Below are positions 34,361 to 42,161 of a DNA stretch of 64,000 bases, in pieces. Made by a program: the position numbers and the translations under genes. The DNA is from JAOXRU01 sp965247735 (GTDB lineage Bacteria; Bacteroidota; Bacteroidia; Flavobacteriales; Flavobacteriaceae): positions 3,224,001-3,288,000 of the forward strand of contig CBDFHN010000002.1 in assembly GCA_965247735.1 (NCBI GenBank). Reading direction: 5' to 3'. The notes under the pieces were generated by a model. It was not told where the DNA came from. It worked only from the letters and a program-made list of their open reading frames with translations, and searched no databases. Position 1 is the first letter of the stretch; every line of letters begins with the position of its first letter.

Positions 34361-35869
34361 CTAAAACTTGAATTTAATTCCCGTGTGTACACCTAAAGAA
34401 TAGGGATTGAAACTTCCGTTTGTATCGGAAAATGTATTCAATTGGTACTTAAACATGGGTTCTAAATTTATTAATATTTTTTTTGAGATTTTATAATCCA
34501 ATCCGATTCCGATATTGGTGCTAAAGTTAAGACTGTTTACGGTATTGGATTCTCCCATTTTGGTAACTAGATCTTGAGACTCTAATAGAACACTATTTTT
34601 AGTAAGGAATAGTGTGCTTAGTCCACCAATAACATGTAATCCTAGTTTTTTATTTATGACGCTATAGCTTACTTCTAATGGCACTTCTAAGTAAGAGAAT
34701 TCTTGAATAATGTCTCCTTCGAGAATAGGTGTTCGGGCAGCTGTATCTGCAAGTTCTTTTCTTTTATCTATAAGTTGATCGTTAGCTGCTGCAATTGCAT
34801 TTTCTTTAGTATATACAATAATATTTTCGGCCTGAGATTCGTAGTTGATACTGCTGATATCATTAATATTGTCTTTAGAAGTAGTAAAGAGAATATCATT
34901 AGTATTGTATCCGAAGTTAACATTGTTGATTCCAGAACGAATACTTATTTTTTCGCTGATATTATAAGCAATATTGATACCGTAGCTTAGGTTTACATTT
35001 CCAGATTTAGAGTTTTCAGAAAATTCAGCACTTATAGGAGATCCTTCTCCAAACCCACTATAATATACGGGTGCAATATTGGGAATTAATGTCCACTTTG
35101 ATTTTTTTAACTCGATATTTTCTACAAGCTCTTCCTCTTCTATTTCTTTAATAGCATCTAATAATGATTTTTTTTGAGAATCGGGAGTTTTGTTTTCTGC
35201 AATAGCTTCTTCTTTTTCTTGAGATAAAGAAGCATTGGTTGTATTGTTGCTATCTGATGCAGAAACACGTGTGCTGTGGGTATTGCTTTCTGTTTTTTGC
35301 TTTTTATCTTCAGTTTCTAGGACAGTATTTTTACTTGTATTTAGAGCTAGAGCATTATTTTTCTTTGGGTTGTTGTTGTTTAGAACTACCTCTTTCTTAC
35401 GGTTTAGATTTGCAGGGTTGTTATTGGTTTTTGTATTGTTATCAGTTATAGCGTTGTTTTGGTCTTTTTTATTAGTTTTTTCTTTTTTAGGCACTTGGTT
35501 TTCTTCTATAGCAACAGCATTATTGGTATTCTTTTCAAAATTAATAGTAGGATTATTAGGGGTGCTACTTCTTGTTTTATTACTATTGTTATCCTTTGTT
35601 GGTGATTTTTCTGTATTGGTTAATGGGGTGTCGTTATTATTTGGAATAGAAGAATTTGAAAAATCAGAAGTAGATGTTATGTAGAATAATACAGCAAGTA
35701 CAGCCGCAATGCCACCAAGTCGCCACCAGATTGGGATAATTCTTCTCTCTTTTTCTTTTTCGTCTAAGCGACTGGCAATTCCGTCCCATAATTCTTTTTC
35801 AGGAACAGGATCAAAATCCTTGAACTTCTCCTGAAATAGGCGGTCAATATTTTTTTTATGGTCATTCAT
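34361..35869 (-). CDS. membrane-anchored outer-membrane-barrel protein partnered with an ECF sigma factor
   Basis: The 502-residue protein has three parts. Residues 1-45 are cytoplasmic and charged (IDRLFQEKFKDFDPVPEKELWDGI...), 46-65 form one membrane helix (WWRLGGIAAVLAVLFYI), and ~70-245 are a low-complexity Asn/Lys/Thr linker. The last ~250 residues look like an outer-membrane beta barrel (WTLIPNIAPVYYSGFGEGS ... SLGVHTGIKFKF). The gene overlaps the sigma gene by one base (TAATG), the place normally held by an anti-sigma factor. I infer that the N-terminal segment binds the sigma factor and the linker spans the periplasm. No zinc anti-sigma motif (HxxxCxxC) is present. Confidence 0.75.
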   Translation of the reverse strand: MNDHKKNIDRLFQEKFKDFDPVPEKELWDGIASRLDEKEKERRIIPIWWRLGGIAAVLAVLFYITSTSDFSNSSIPNNNDTPLTNTEKSPTKDNNSNKTRSSTPNNPTINFEKNTNNAVAIEENQVPKKEKTNKKDQNNAITDNNTKTNNNPANLNRKKEVVLNNNNPKKNNALALNTSKNTVLETEDKKQKTESNTHSTRVSASDSNNTTNASLSQEKEEAIAENKTPDSQKKSLLDAIKEIEEEELVENIELKKSKWTLIPNIAPVYYSGFGEGSPISAEFSENSKSGNVNLSYGINIAYNISEKISIRSGINNVNFGYNTNDILFTTSKDNINDISSINYESQAENIIVYTKENAIAAANDQLIDKRKELADTAARTPILEGDIIQEFSYLEVPLEVSYSVINKKLGLHVIGGLSTLFLTKNSVLLESQDLVTKMGESNTVNSLNFSTNIGIGLDYKISKKILINLEPMFKYQLNTFSDTNGSFNPYSLGVHTGIKFKF

Positions 35870-36417
35870 TATAACGTCTTCACTATTTCTGTGATATTGT
35901 TTTCTGTAATTTTATCTTTTAAAATCTTTCTAGCTCTGGCTAAATTAGATTTTGAGGTGCCGATAGATATTTTTAATAGCTCAGCAATTTCTTTATGGGA
36001 ATACCCATCCAAAACATACATATTAAACGATAATCTATATTTATCTGGTAATTCTTGTATTAGTTGCAATAGGTAATCTATTGATATGTTTTCTTCATCT
36101 TCTTCATCTATCAAAGTAATACTATCTGCTATTTCTTCTGTTACCAATTCAAATACCGGTGTTGTTCTGTATTTTTGCAAGACAGTATTTACAGCTATTC
36201 TTCTTATCCAGCCTTCGAAAGCGCCTTTAGCATTGTATTGTTCCATTTTGTTAAAAATGGTCACAAAGCTATCTTGCAGATTATCTTTTGCTTCTGCTTG
36301 ATTTCTAGAATATTTAAGACAAACACTATAAATTTTATTGCTAAACAAATTGTATAGTTCCTCTTGTGCTTTTCTATCCTTCTTTTTACATTTTCCTATG
36401 AGCTGTTCTAAACTCAA
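35869..36417 (-). CDS. ECF-type RNA polymerase sigma factor
   Basis: The 182-residue protein has sigma region 2 (~22-90, CLKYSRNQAEAKDNLQDSFVTIFN with the KGAFEGWIRRIAVNTVL block) and region 4 (~120-175, YRLSFNMYVLDGYSHKEIAELLKISIGTSKSNLARARKIL, broken here for length). The start codon is TTG at 36417, 5 bases after the upstream lipoprotein stop; no in-frame ATG fits the family start MSLEQLI. The operon order is lipoprotein, sigma, anchored barrel. A perfect 29-base copy of its upstream promoter-like block lies 1.3 kb away. Confidence 0.9.
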   Translation of the reverse strand: MSLEQLIGKCKKKDRKAQEELYNLFSNKIYSVCLKYSRNQAEAKDNLQDSFVTIFNKMEQYNAKGAFEGWIRRIAVNTVLQKYRTTPVFELVTEEIADSITLIDEEDEENISIDYLLQLIQELPDKYRLSFNMYVLDGYSHKEIAELLKISIGTSKSNLARARKILKDKITENNITEIVKTL

Positions 36418-36422
36418 TATTA

Positions 36423-36854
36423 TTAATTTTTAAGACTGTTTTTATTTATAGGAACTGCAATTTCTAAGAACTCATCATTTCCGCCTTCGTCCTTTCCTGT
36501 CCAAAACCTAAAAAGATAGTCCTTTGTGTAGATAACTTCAAAATTAAAAGAAGATTCTACCATTTCTATTTTTTCTGTACAAATTACATCATCAAGTACA
36601 GAGCCAACAACAACAACATTACGTTCTGTAGTAGCGGTATCATAAATATCAAAGCCCTTAAAATAAGTACAGCTGTTTGGTCTTATAAATGTAACCTTTA
36701 TTTCGTAAACTTCTCCAAAGTTAAAATCTTCAGGAAGTTCTACGCTTTCTACTTGTAATGAGGAAAAATGAAAGTTTACGTCATCTTCGGCAGGAGAACA
36801 GGAGTATTGTAGGCTACAGAATACTACTGTAATTAAAAATATAATCTTTTTCAT
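36423..36854 (-). CDS. small lipoprotein upstream of the ECF sigma gene
   Basis: The 143-residue product has a lipobox (LQYSC, Cys19). The mature part is a small beta-rich domain (VESVELPEDFNFGEVYEIKVTF ... NEFLEIAVPINKNS) with three further cysteines near residues 62, 92 and in between. No family is recognised. Its stop is five bases from the sigma start, so the two are probably translated from one message. It could be the envelope sensor or a target of the sigma circuit; both are inferences. Its 5' leader is about 100 bases long from the predicted start site. Confidence 0.65.
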   Translation of the reverse strand: MKKIIFLITVVFCSLQYSCSPAEDDVNFHFSSLQVESVELPEDFNFGEVYEIKVTFIRPNSCTYFKGFDIYDTATTERNVVVVGSVLDDVICTEKIEMVESSFNFEVIYTKDYLFRFWTGKDEGGNDEFLEIAVPINKNSLKN

Positions 36855-36960
36855 GCGTTTGTGCTTGAGGTTTTTTAAACGATCAAATGCTTTTATGAGA
36901 AACCAACAGTATTGTTGATCTTTCGTTTTGCATGCTCGTTTGTTTCATTGCTTTTTTTAA

Positions 36961-36989
36961 TAGATGCAATGTTTTAGAAAAGGTTGCGT
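36961..36989 (-). promoter_or_regulatory. predicted ECF promoter of the lipoprotein-sigma-barrel operon
   Basis: Read on the minus strand, GCAACC is followed 14 bases later by GCATCTA; AAC and CATC are separated by 16 bases, the geometry of ECF promoters (AAC in the -35, CGTC-like -10). The whole 29-base block occurs exactly once more, inverted, at 38257-38285. It directs into the operon encoding the sigma factor, so autoregulation is likely. Confidence 0.6.
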
Positions 36990-36998
36990 TATAAAAGC

Positions 36999-37031
36999 AA
37001 AAAACTCTCTAATAAATTTAGAGAGTTTTTT
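36999..37031 (-). terminator. intrinsic terminator of recA
   Basis: Fourteen-base arms (36999-37012 and 37018-37031) around a 5-base loop, with T-runs on both strands. It lies 27 bases beyond the recA stop and could work in both directions, insulating the sigma operon promoter. Confidence 0.8.
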
Positions 37032-37057
37032 TTGAATGTTAAAAAAAAAGAGCTGTA

Positions 37058-38095
37058 CTATTCTTTTATTGCAGTAATAGCAGCTTTAATTTTTTCTTCT
37101 AATTCTTCTAAAAGTTCTGGGTTGTCAAGTAGTAATGCTTTTACAGCATCTCTTCCTTGCCCTAATTTTGTATCTCCATAGCTAAACCATGATCCACTCT
37201 TTTTGATGATTTCATAATCAACACCAATATCCAGGATTTCACCTACTTTAGAGATGCCTAGTCCGTACATGATATCAAATTCGGCTAGTCTAAATGGTGG
37301 GGCTACTTTGTTTTTTACAACTTTTACTCTTGTTTTATTCCCCATTACATTACCTTCAGTATCTTTAATCTGTGTAGATCTTCTGATATCTATTCTTACC
37401 GAAGCATAAAATTTTAGGGCATTACCACCAGTAGTTGTTTCTGGATTTCCGAACATCACACCAATCTTTTCACGCAATTGGTTAATGAATATTACAGTAC
37501 ATTTGGTTTTGCTAATACTACCAGTAAGTTTTCTAAGCGCTTGTGACATTAAACGAGCATGAAGACCCATTTTAGAATCTCCCATTTCTCCTTCAATTTC
37601 ACTTTTTGGAGTAAGTGCAGCTACAGAATCAATAACAACAATGTCAATTGCTCCAGATCTAATAAGGTTGTCTGCAATTTCTAATGCTTGTTCTCCATTA
37701 TCAGGCTGAGAGATAATTAAATTATCAATATCAACTCCTAATTTTTCGGCATAAAAACGATCAAATGCATGTTCTGCATCTATAAATGCTGCAATACCAC
37801 CTGCTTTTTGTGCTTCGGCAATTGCATGTAATGTTAGTGTGGTCTTACCAGAAGATTCTGGACCATATATTTCAACAACTCTTCCTCTTGGGTATCCGCC
37901 AACTCCTAATGCTAGATCAATTCCTAGTGATCCCGAAGAAATTACTTCTACATTTTCTACAACGGTATCTCCCATCTTCATTACCGCACCTTTACCATAG
38001 GCTTTATCTAGTTTGTCTAGTGTAAGTTTTAGGGCTTTTAGTTTTGCTTCTTTTTCTGCGCTCATCTGTTCTGTGAATATATCAGGATTTGACAT
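37058..38095 (-). CDS. recA: recombinase RecA
   Basis: The 345-residue protein has the Walker A GPESSGKTT at 78-86, the Walker B strand IDIVVIDSVAAL, loop L2 region VMFGNPETTTGG and the C-terminal acidic tail. It forms the ATP-dependent filament for homologous repair, SOS induction and, with DprA, transformation. It is a single gene with its own terminator. No SOS box can be asserted from this sequence. Confidence 0.97.
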   Translation of the reverse strand: MSNPDIFTEQMSAEKEAKLKALKLTLDKLDKAYGKGAVMKMGDTVVENVEVISSGSLGIDLALGVGGYPRGRVVEIYGPESSGKTTLTLHAIAEAQKAGGIAAFIDAEHAFDRFYAEKLGVDIDNLIISQPDNGEQALEIADNLIRSGAIDIVVIDSVAALTPKSEIEGEMGDSKMGLHARLMSQALRKLTGSISKTKCTVIFINQLREKIGVMFGNPETTTGGNALKFYASVRIDIRRSTQIKDTEGNVMGNKTRVKVVKNKVAPPFRLAEFDIMYGLGISKVGEILDIGVDYEIIKKSGSWFSYGDTKLGQGRDAVKALLLDNPELLEELEEKIKAAITAIKE

Positions 38096-38256
38096 TTGTT
38101 TTTGGAAATCTTTTTGCTAAAATAGTGTTTCTTTTTTAGCTGTCTATATAATTTTATGAAATCAATACAATAGCTTATGTTTTTTTCCGAAAAGTTTCTT
38201 TTTATGCTAGTTAATACTTGTGTTTTTACTTTTTTTTAAATTTTATTTATTTTTTG

Positions 38257-38285
38257 ACGCAACCTTTTCTAAAACATTGCATCTA
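38257..38285 (+). promoter_or_regulatory. second copy of the predicted ECF promoter, facing a gene-free region
   Basis: This is an exact 29-base copy (opposite strand) of 36961-36989, with GCAACC at 38259-38264 and GCATCTA at 38279-38285. Similarity continues downstream: both copies are followed within 12 bases by aaaaagcaatg-like sequence. No annotated gene follows before the terminator at 38456. Confidence 0.6.
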
Positions 38286-38290
38286 AGTAA

Positions 38291-38492
38291 AAAGCAATGG
38301 TAATACAGATGAAAAGTTTGCAAACATCTTTCATTTCTATATTTAGCAATAAGTCCATTTCCGTTTGTGGTAATGGTTTGTTAGATGGCGGCTAGCTACG
38401 TTGTTATTAAGAATAATTAGTAAAACACAATTATTATAACAACGAGTTAGCTATTAAAGAGCCTTTGTAAAGCTAAACAAAGGCTCTTTTTA
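38291..38492 (+). ncRNA. candidate ECF-dependent small transcript (possible short peptide)
   Basis: A promoter-like block ends at 38285 and a strong plus-strand terminator ends at 38492; recA points away, so the terminator has no other client. The ~200-base interval contains an imperfect hairpin (cgttgtta at 38399-38406 with taacaacg at 38437-38444). It also contains a short frame, 38297-38395, ATG to TAG, with an inner ATG at 38309 (28 residues, MKSLQTSFISIFSNKSISV...). It may be a small RNA, a small protein, or a leader. Transcription is inferred, not shown. Confidence 0.45.
38456..38492 (+). terminator. intrinsic terminator of the orphan transcript
   Basis: Thirteen-base perfect arms (38456-38468 and 38477-38489), an 8-base loop and a run of five Ts. 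No plus-strand gene precedes it within 5 kb except on the other side of recA. Confidence 0.85.
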
Positions 38493-38523
38493 TTTGCCAT
38501 AAAATCTAATAATAGTACTTTTG
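38493..38523 (+). promoter_or_regulatory. consensus Bacteroidota promoter of trhO
   Basis: A -33 TTTG (38493-38496), exactly 19 bases, and -7 tacttttg (38516-38523) match TTTG-N19-TAnnTTTG. It starts immediately after the terminator and lies 57 bases before the trhO ATG. Confidence 0.75.
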
Positions 38524-38580
38524 CAGCTAAACCAATAAGAGAAATAATTGGTTTTTTAACTCTTAATAAATTAATATAGC

Positions 38581-39612
<1,032 letters not shown>

Positions 39613-39634
39613 CTCAAAAACACAATTTTTAAGC

Positions 39635-40105
39635 TTAAAAACTAAAGGTGATTCCAAGTCCATTTCCTTTTATCGCAATGTTTAGTTTTTTATAATGTGA
39701 TGAAGTAATACGTGTAGAAGAGTTGTAATATGCAATAGCACTTTTTGCTTTTCTATTGGCTTTTAGTGTTATCGGAATGGTAACAAGCGCTAAGCCTATA
39801 CCAATTCCTACTATGGTGAAATCGGGCTGATCTCCTAAAAAAGTAGAGACAACAGTATAGCCGATTAAAACACCGCCAGCACCGCTAATACTATTGCTTA
39901 TTATTGTGTTTCTGCGTGCGCTTTTTATCAGCAATAGGGCTTCACTATTATGTCGCATTATGGTAACGAGATCACGCATAGATTTTCGTTCTTCGTTTTG
40001 CAAATATTTATAACCGTTAAAAGATGGTAGTATTTCAATTGTTTGCGCATAAGAACAAGTCAAAGAAGTGATAATAAAACTTATAAAAAGTATTGTTTTT
40101 TTCAT
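39635..40105 (-). CDS. small exported membrane protein, unknown
   Basis: The 156-residue product has a signal peptide (MKKTILFISFIITSLTCSYAQ) and two hydrophobic glycine-rich segments (SNSISGAGGVLIGYTVVST and FTIVGIGIGLALVTIPITL), then a polar C terminus ending GLGITFSF. A minus-strand -7 box (tacttttg, rc of 40135-40142) lies about 30 bases before the ATG. I recognise no family. The C-terminal aromatic end suggests outer-membrane association, but the paired central helices suggest an inner-membrane hairpin. Confidence 0.55.
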   Translation of the reverse strand: MKKTILFISFIITSLTCSYAQTIEILPSFNGYKYLQNEERKSMRDLVTIMRHNSEALLLIKSARRNTIISNSISGAGGVLIGYTVVSTFLGDQPDFTIVGIGIGLALVTIPITLKANRKAKSAIAYYNSSTRITSSHYKKLNIAIKGNGLGITFSF

Positions 40106-40488
40106 TTTTTGAATATGGACATTAAGATAAGTATCAAAAGTAATTTTCGCTGATTATTTAGTTTAATAACCTTTAAGTGTAGGTGGATTGATATATAATG
40201 GGTTTTAAGAGGAAATAAGTAAAAAAGAACTCTTTTCTTGCTTTGGTTTTTGCCGCTTTTTACCTTCGAAATAGCATAGTAAATTAAAAAAGTTATCTTT
40301 ACGCATATAATTTTATTTATGAACCTTAAAGAAGTGCTTTAGGAAGTTAGTTTTTAAGTGTCGTGTTTTGTGAGCTATAGTTTTTTTATAAACATTATAT
40401 CCTTCATTTTTTGTGTAATAACACAAACTAAGATTACGACTTAAAATTACTTTTTTTAGATCATTGCTTCTTCAATATATATATTAAT
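40106..40488. other. 383-base divergent intergenic region
   Basis: It contains the minus-strand -7 box at 40135-40142 for the gene at 40105, a plus-strand -7-like tatcttta at 40294-40301 toward ricT, and a 7-base-arm palindrome tttgtgt-aata-acacaaa at 40410-40427. No convincing gene is present; the longest frames are a few codons (for example ATG at 40320, seven codons). Confidence 0.5.
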
Positions 40489-41676
40489 ATGGGTTGTAGT
40501 AGTTGCGCTAGTGGCGCTGGCGGACAACCAAAAGGATGCAAGAACAATGGAACTTGCGGAACTGATGGTTGTAACAAACTTACTGTTTTTGACTGGCTTT
40601 CCAACATGTCGTTACCAAATAGCGATAAGCCTTTTGATTGCTTAGAAGTTAGATTTAAAAATAGTAGAAAAGAATTTTTTAGAAATACCAATAACCTTTC
40701 TTTGGCAATAGGCGATGTTGTTGCTACCGAGTCCTCACCAGGACATGATGTAGGTATTGTAACCCTTACTGGAGAATTGGTAAAGGTACAAATGAAGAAA
40801 AAAAAGGTAGACTATACCGATGAGAATCTTCCAAAAGTATACAGAAAGGCATCACAAAAAGACGTAGATATTTGGAGGAAATCTAGAGATAGAGAACCAG
40901 AAATTCAAAAAAGATCTCGAGAATTGGCAATAGCATTAGCCCTTAAGATGAAAATCTCTGATGTAGAATTTCAAGGAGACGGTTCTAAGGCTACATTTTA
41001 TTATACTGCAGAAGAACGTGTAGATTTTAGGCAGCTAATAAAAGATATGGCAAAGTCTTTTAGCATTCGAATAGAAATGCGTCAAATTGGATACCGACAA
41101 GAAGCCCAGCGACTTGGAGGAATTGGGTCTTGCGGAAGAGAACTTTGTTGTTCTACATGGTTAACAGATTTCAGGTCTGTGAGTACTTCAGCTGCAAGAT
41201 ATCAGCAATTGTCTTTAAATCCTCAGAAATTAGCAGGGCAATGTGGTAAACTTAAATGCTGCCTTAATTATGAATTGGATGTGTATTTGGATGCCTTAGA
41301 GGACTTTCCAAAACAAGAAACCAAATTATTTACTGAAAAAGGAATGGCTACTTGTCAAAAGATAGACATTTTTGAAGGTATGATGTGGTTTGCATACAAA
41401 GATGATTGGATGAACTGGCATAAGCTTACAACAAAGCAGGTTCATGAAATTATGAGTCTAAACAGGAAAAAAGATACAGTTGCCAGCCTTGAAGAGTATT
41501 CTTTTGAGTTGATAGTAGATAAAGAAACTAATTTCGAAAATGTTGTTGGGAAAGATAGTCTTACCCGTTTTGATGCACCAAAAGGGAAGCGTAGAAAAGG
41601 AAATAACAACAATAAGAAAAGAAATAACCGAAAAACCCCCCATCAGAAAACAAATAAATCTACAAAGAATGCTTAA
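40489..41676 (+). CDS. ricT: PSP1-domain protein RicT-like
   Basis: The 395-residue protein has a cysteine-rich N terminus (MGCSSCASGAGG, then CKNNGTCGTDGC) and the PSP1 core with GRELCCSTWLTDF and CGKLKCCLNYELDVY. The RicT (YaaT) protein of Bacillus binds iron-sulfur clusters in a complex that affects RNase Y processing. Bacteroidota members are of unknown role. It overlaps gldH by 8 bases (ATGCTTAA) and sits before PBP1A, the usual flavobacterial order. Confidence 0.85.
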   Translation: MGCSSCASGAGGQPKGCKNNGTCGTDGCNKLTVFDWLSNMSLPNSDKPFDCLEVRFKNSRKEFFRNTNNLSLAIGDVVATESSPGHDVGIVTLTGELVKVQMKKKKVDYTDENLPKVYRKASQKDVDIWRKSRDREPEIQKRSRELAIALALKMKISDVEFQGDGSKATFYYTAEERVDFRQLIKDMAKSFSIRIEMRQIGYRQEAQRLGGIGSCGRELCCSTWLTDFRSVSTSAARYQQLSLNPQKLAGQCGKLKCCLNYELDVYLDALEDFPKQETKLFTEKGMATCQKIDIFEGMMWFAYKDDWMNWHKLTTKQVHEIMSLNRKKDTVASLEEYSFELIVDKETNFENVVGKDSLTRFDAPKGKRRKGNNNNKKRNNRKTPHQKTNKSTKNA

Positions 41677-42154
41677 AAAAGCACTTTTATTTTGTGTATT
41701 TATAACACTATTTTCTTGTGATTCTAAAACAGTTTTTAGTTCTTATTCTTCCATCTCTAATGGAGAATGGGATAAGGATAATGTAGTTTCTTTTGCTATA
41801 AAAGATATTGATACCTTAGCAAAGCACAACGCTTTTATTAATATTAGAAACGATAAAAGCTATGCCTATAGCAACCTACACCTTATAATTGCTGTAAATT
41901 ATCCAAATGGCAATGTTGTAAAAGATACATTAGAGTATCAAATGGCAAAACCAAATGGAGAATTTTTGGGTGAAGGTTATGCTTCTGTCAAAGAAAATAA
42001 ATTATGGTACCCTCATAACATCGATTTTTCCACTTTTGGCGTATATACCATAGAGATTTCTCATGCAATGCGAAGAAATGGTGTGGTATCAGGAGTTTCA
42101 AAGTTAGAAGGCATTACCGATGTAGGCTTTCAAATTGAAAAAATTGAAAAATAA
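41669..42154 (+). CDS. gldH: gliding-motility lipoprotein GldH
   Basis: I start at ATG 41669 (MLKKALLFCVFITLFSC, lipobox Cys17), 161 residues; the longer open frame upstream is out of context. The rest is a beta-sandwich-like domain (SNGEWDKDNVVSFAIKDIDTL ... GVYTIEISHAMRRNG), matching GldH as I recall. GldH is needed for gliding and T9SS-dependent surface adhesins in Flavobacterium. Together with the PorW/SprE-like gene it indicates a gliding or T9SS-bearing host. Confidence 0.85.
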   Translation: MLKKALLFCVFITLFSCDSKTVFSSYSSISNGEWDKDNVVSFAIKDIDTLAKHNAFINIRNDKSYAYSNLHLIIAVNYPNGNVVKDTLEYQMAKPNGEFLGEGYASVKENKLWYPHNIDFSTFGVYTIEISHAMRRNGVVSGVSKLEGITDVGFQIEKIEK

Positions 42155-42161
42155 AGCATAA

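Noticed and set aside
35235..35684. A 149-codon plus-strand frame opposite the barrel protein
   Set aside because: It is the antisense of an Asn/Lys/Thr low-complexity linker and encodes an unnatural Leu/Val/Phe-rich chain; the minus-strand protein is well supported.
36883..36948. A 21-codon minus-strand frame in the leader of the lipoprotein-sigma operon
   Set aside because: It starts at a position comparable to the short frame after the second promoter copy, but the peptides share no sequence, so I do not list it as a gene.
36984..37181. A plus-strand frame across the recA terminator
   Set aside because: It overlaps the recA C terminus and a terminator hairpin; not coding-like.
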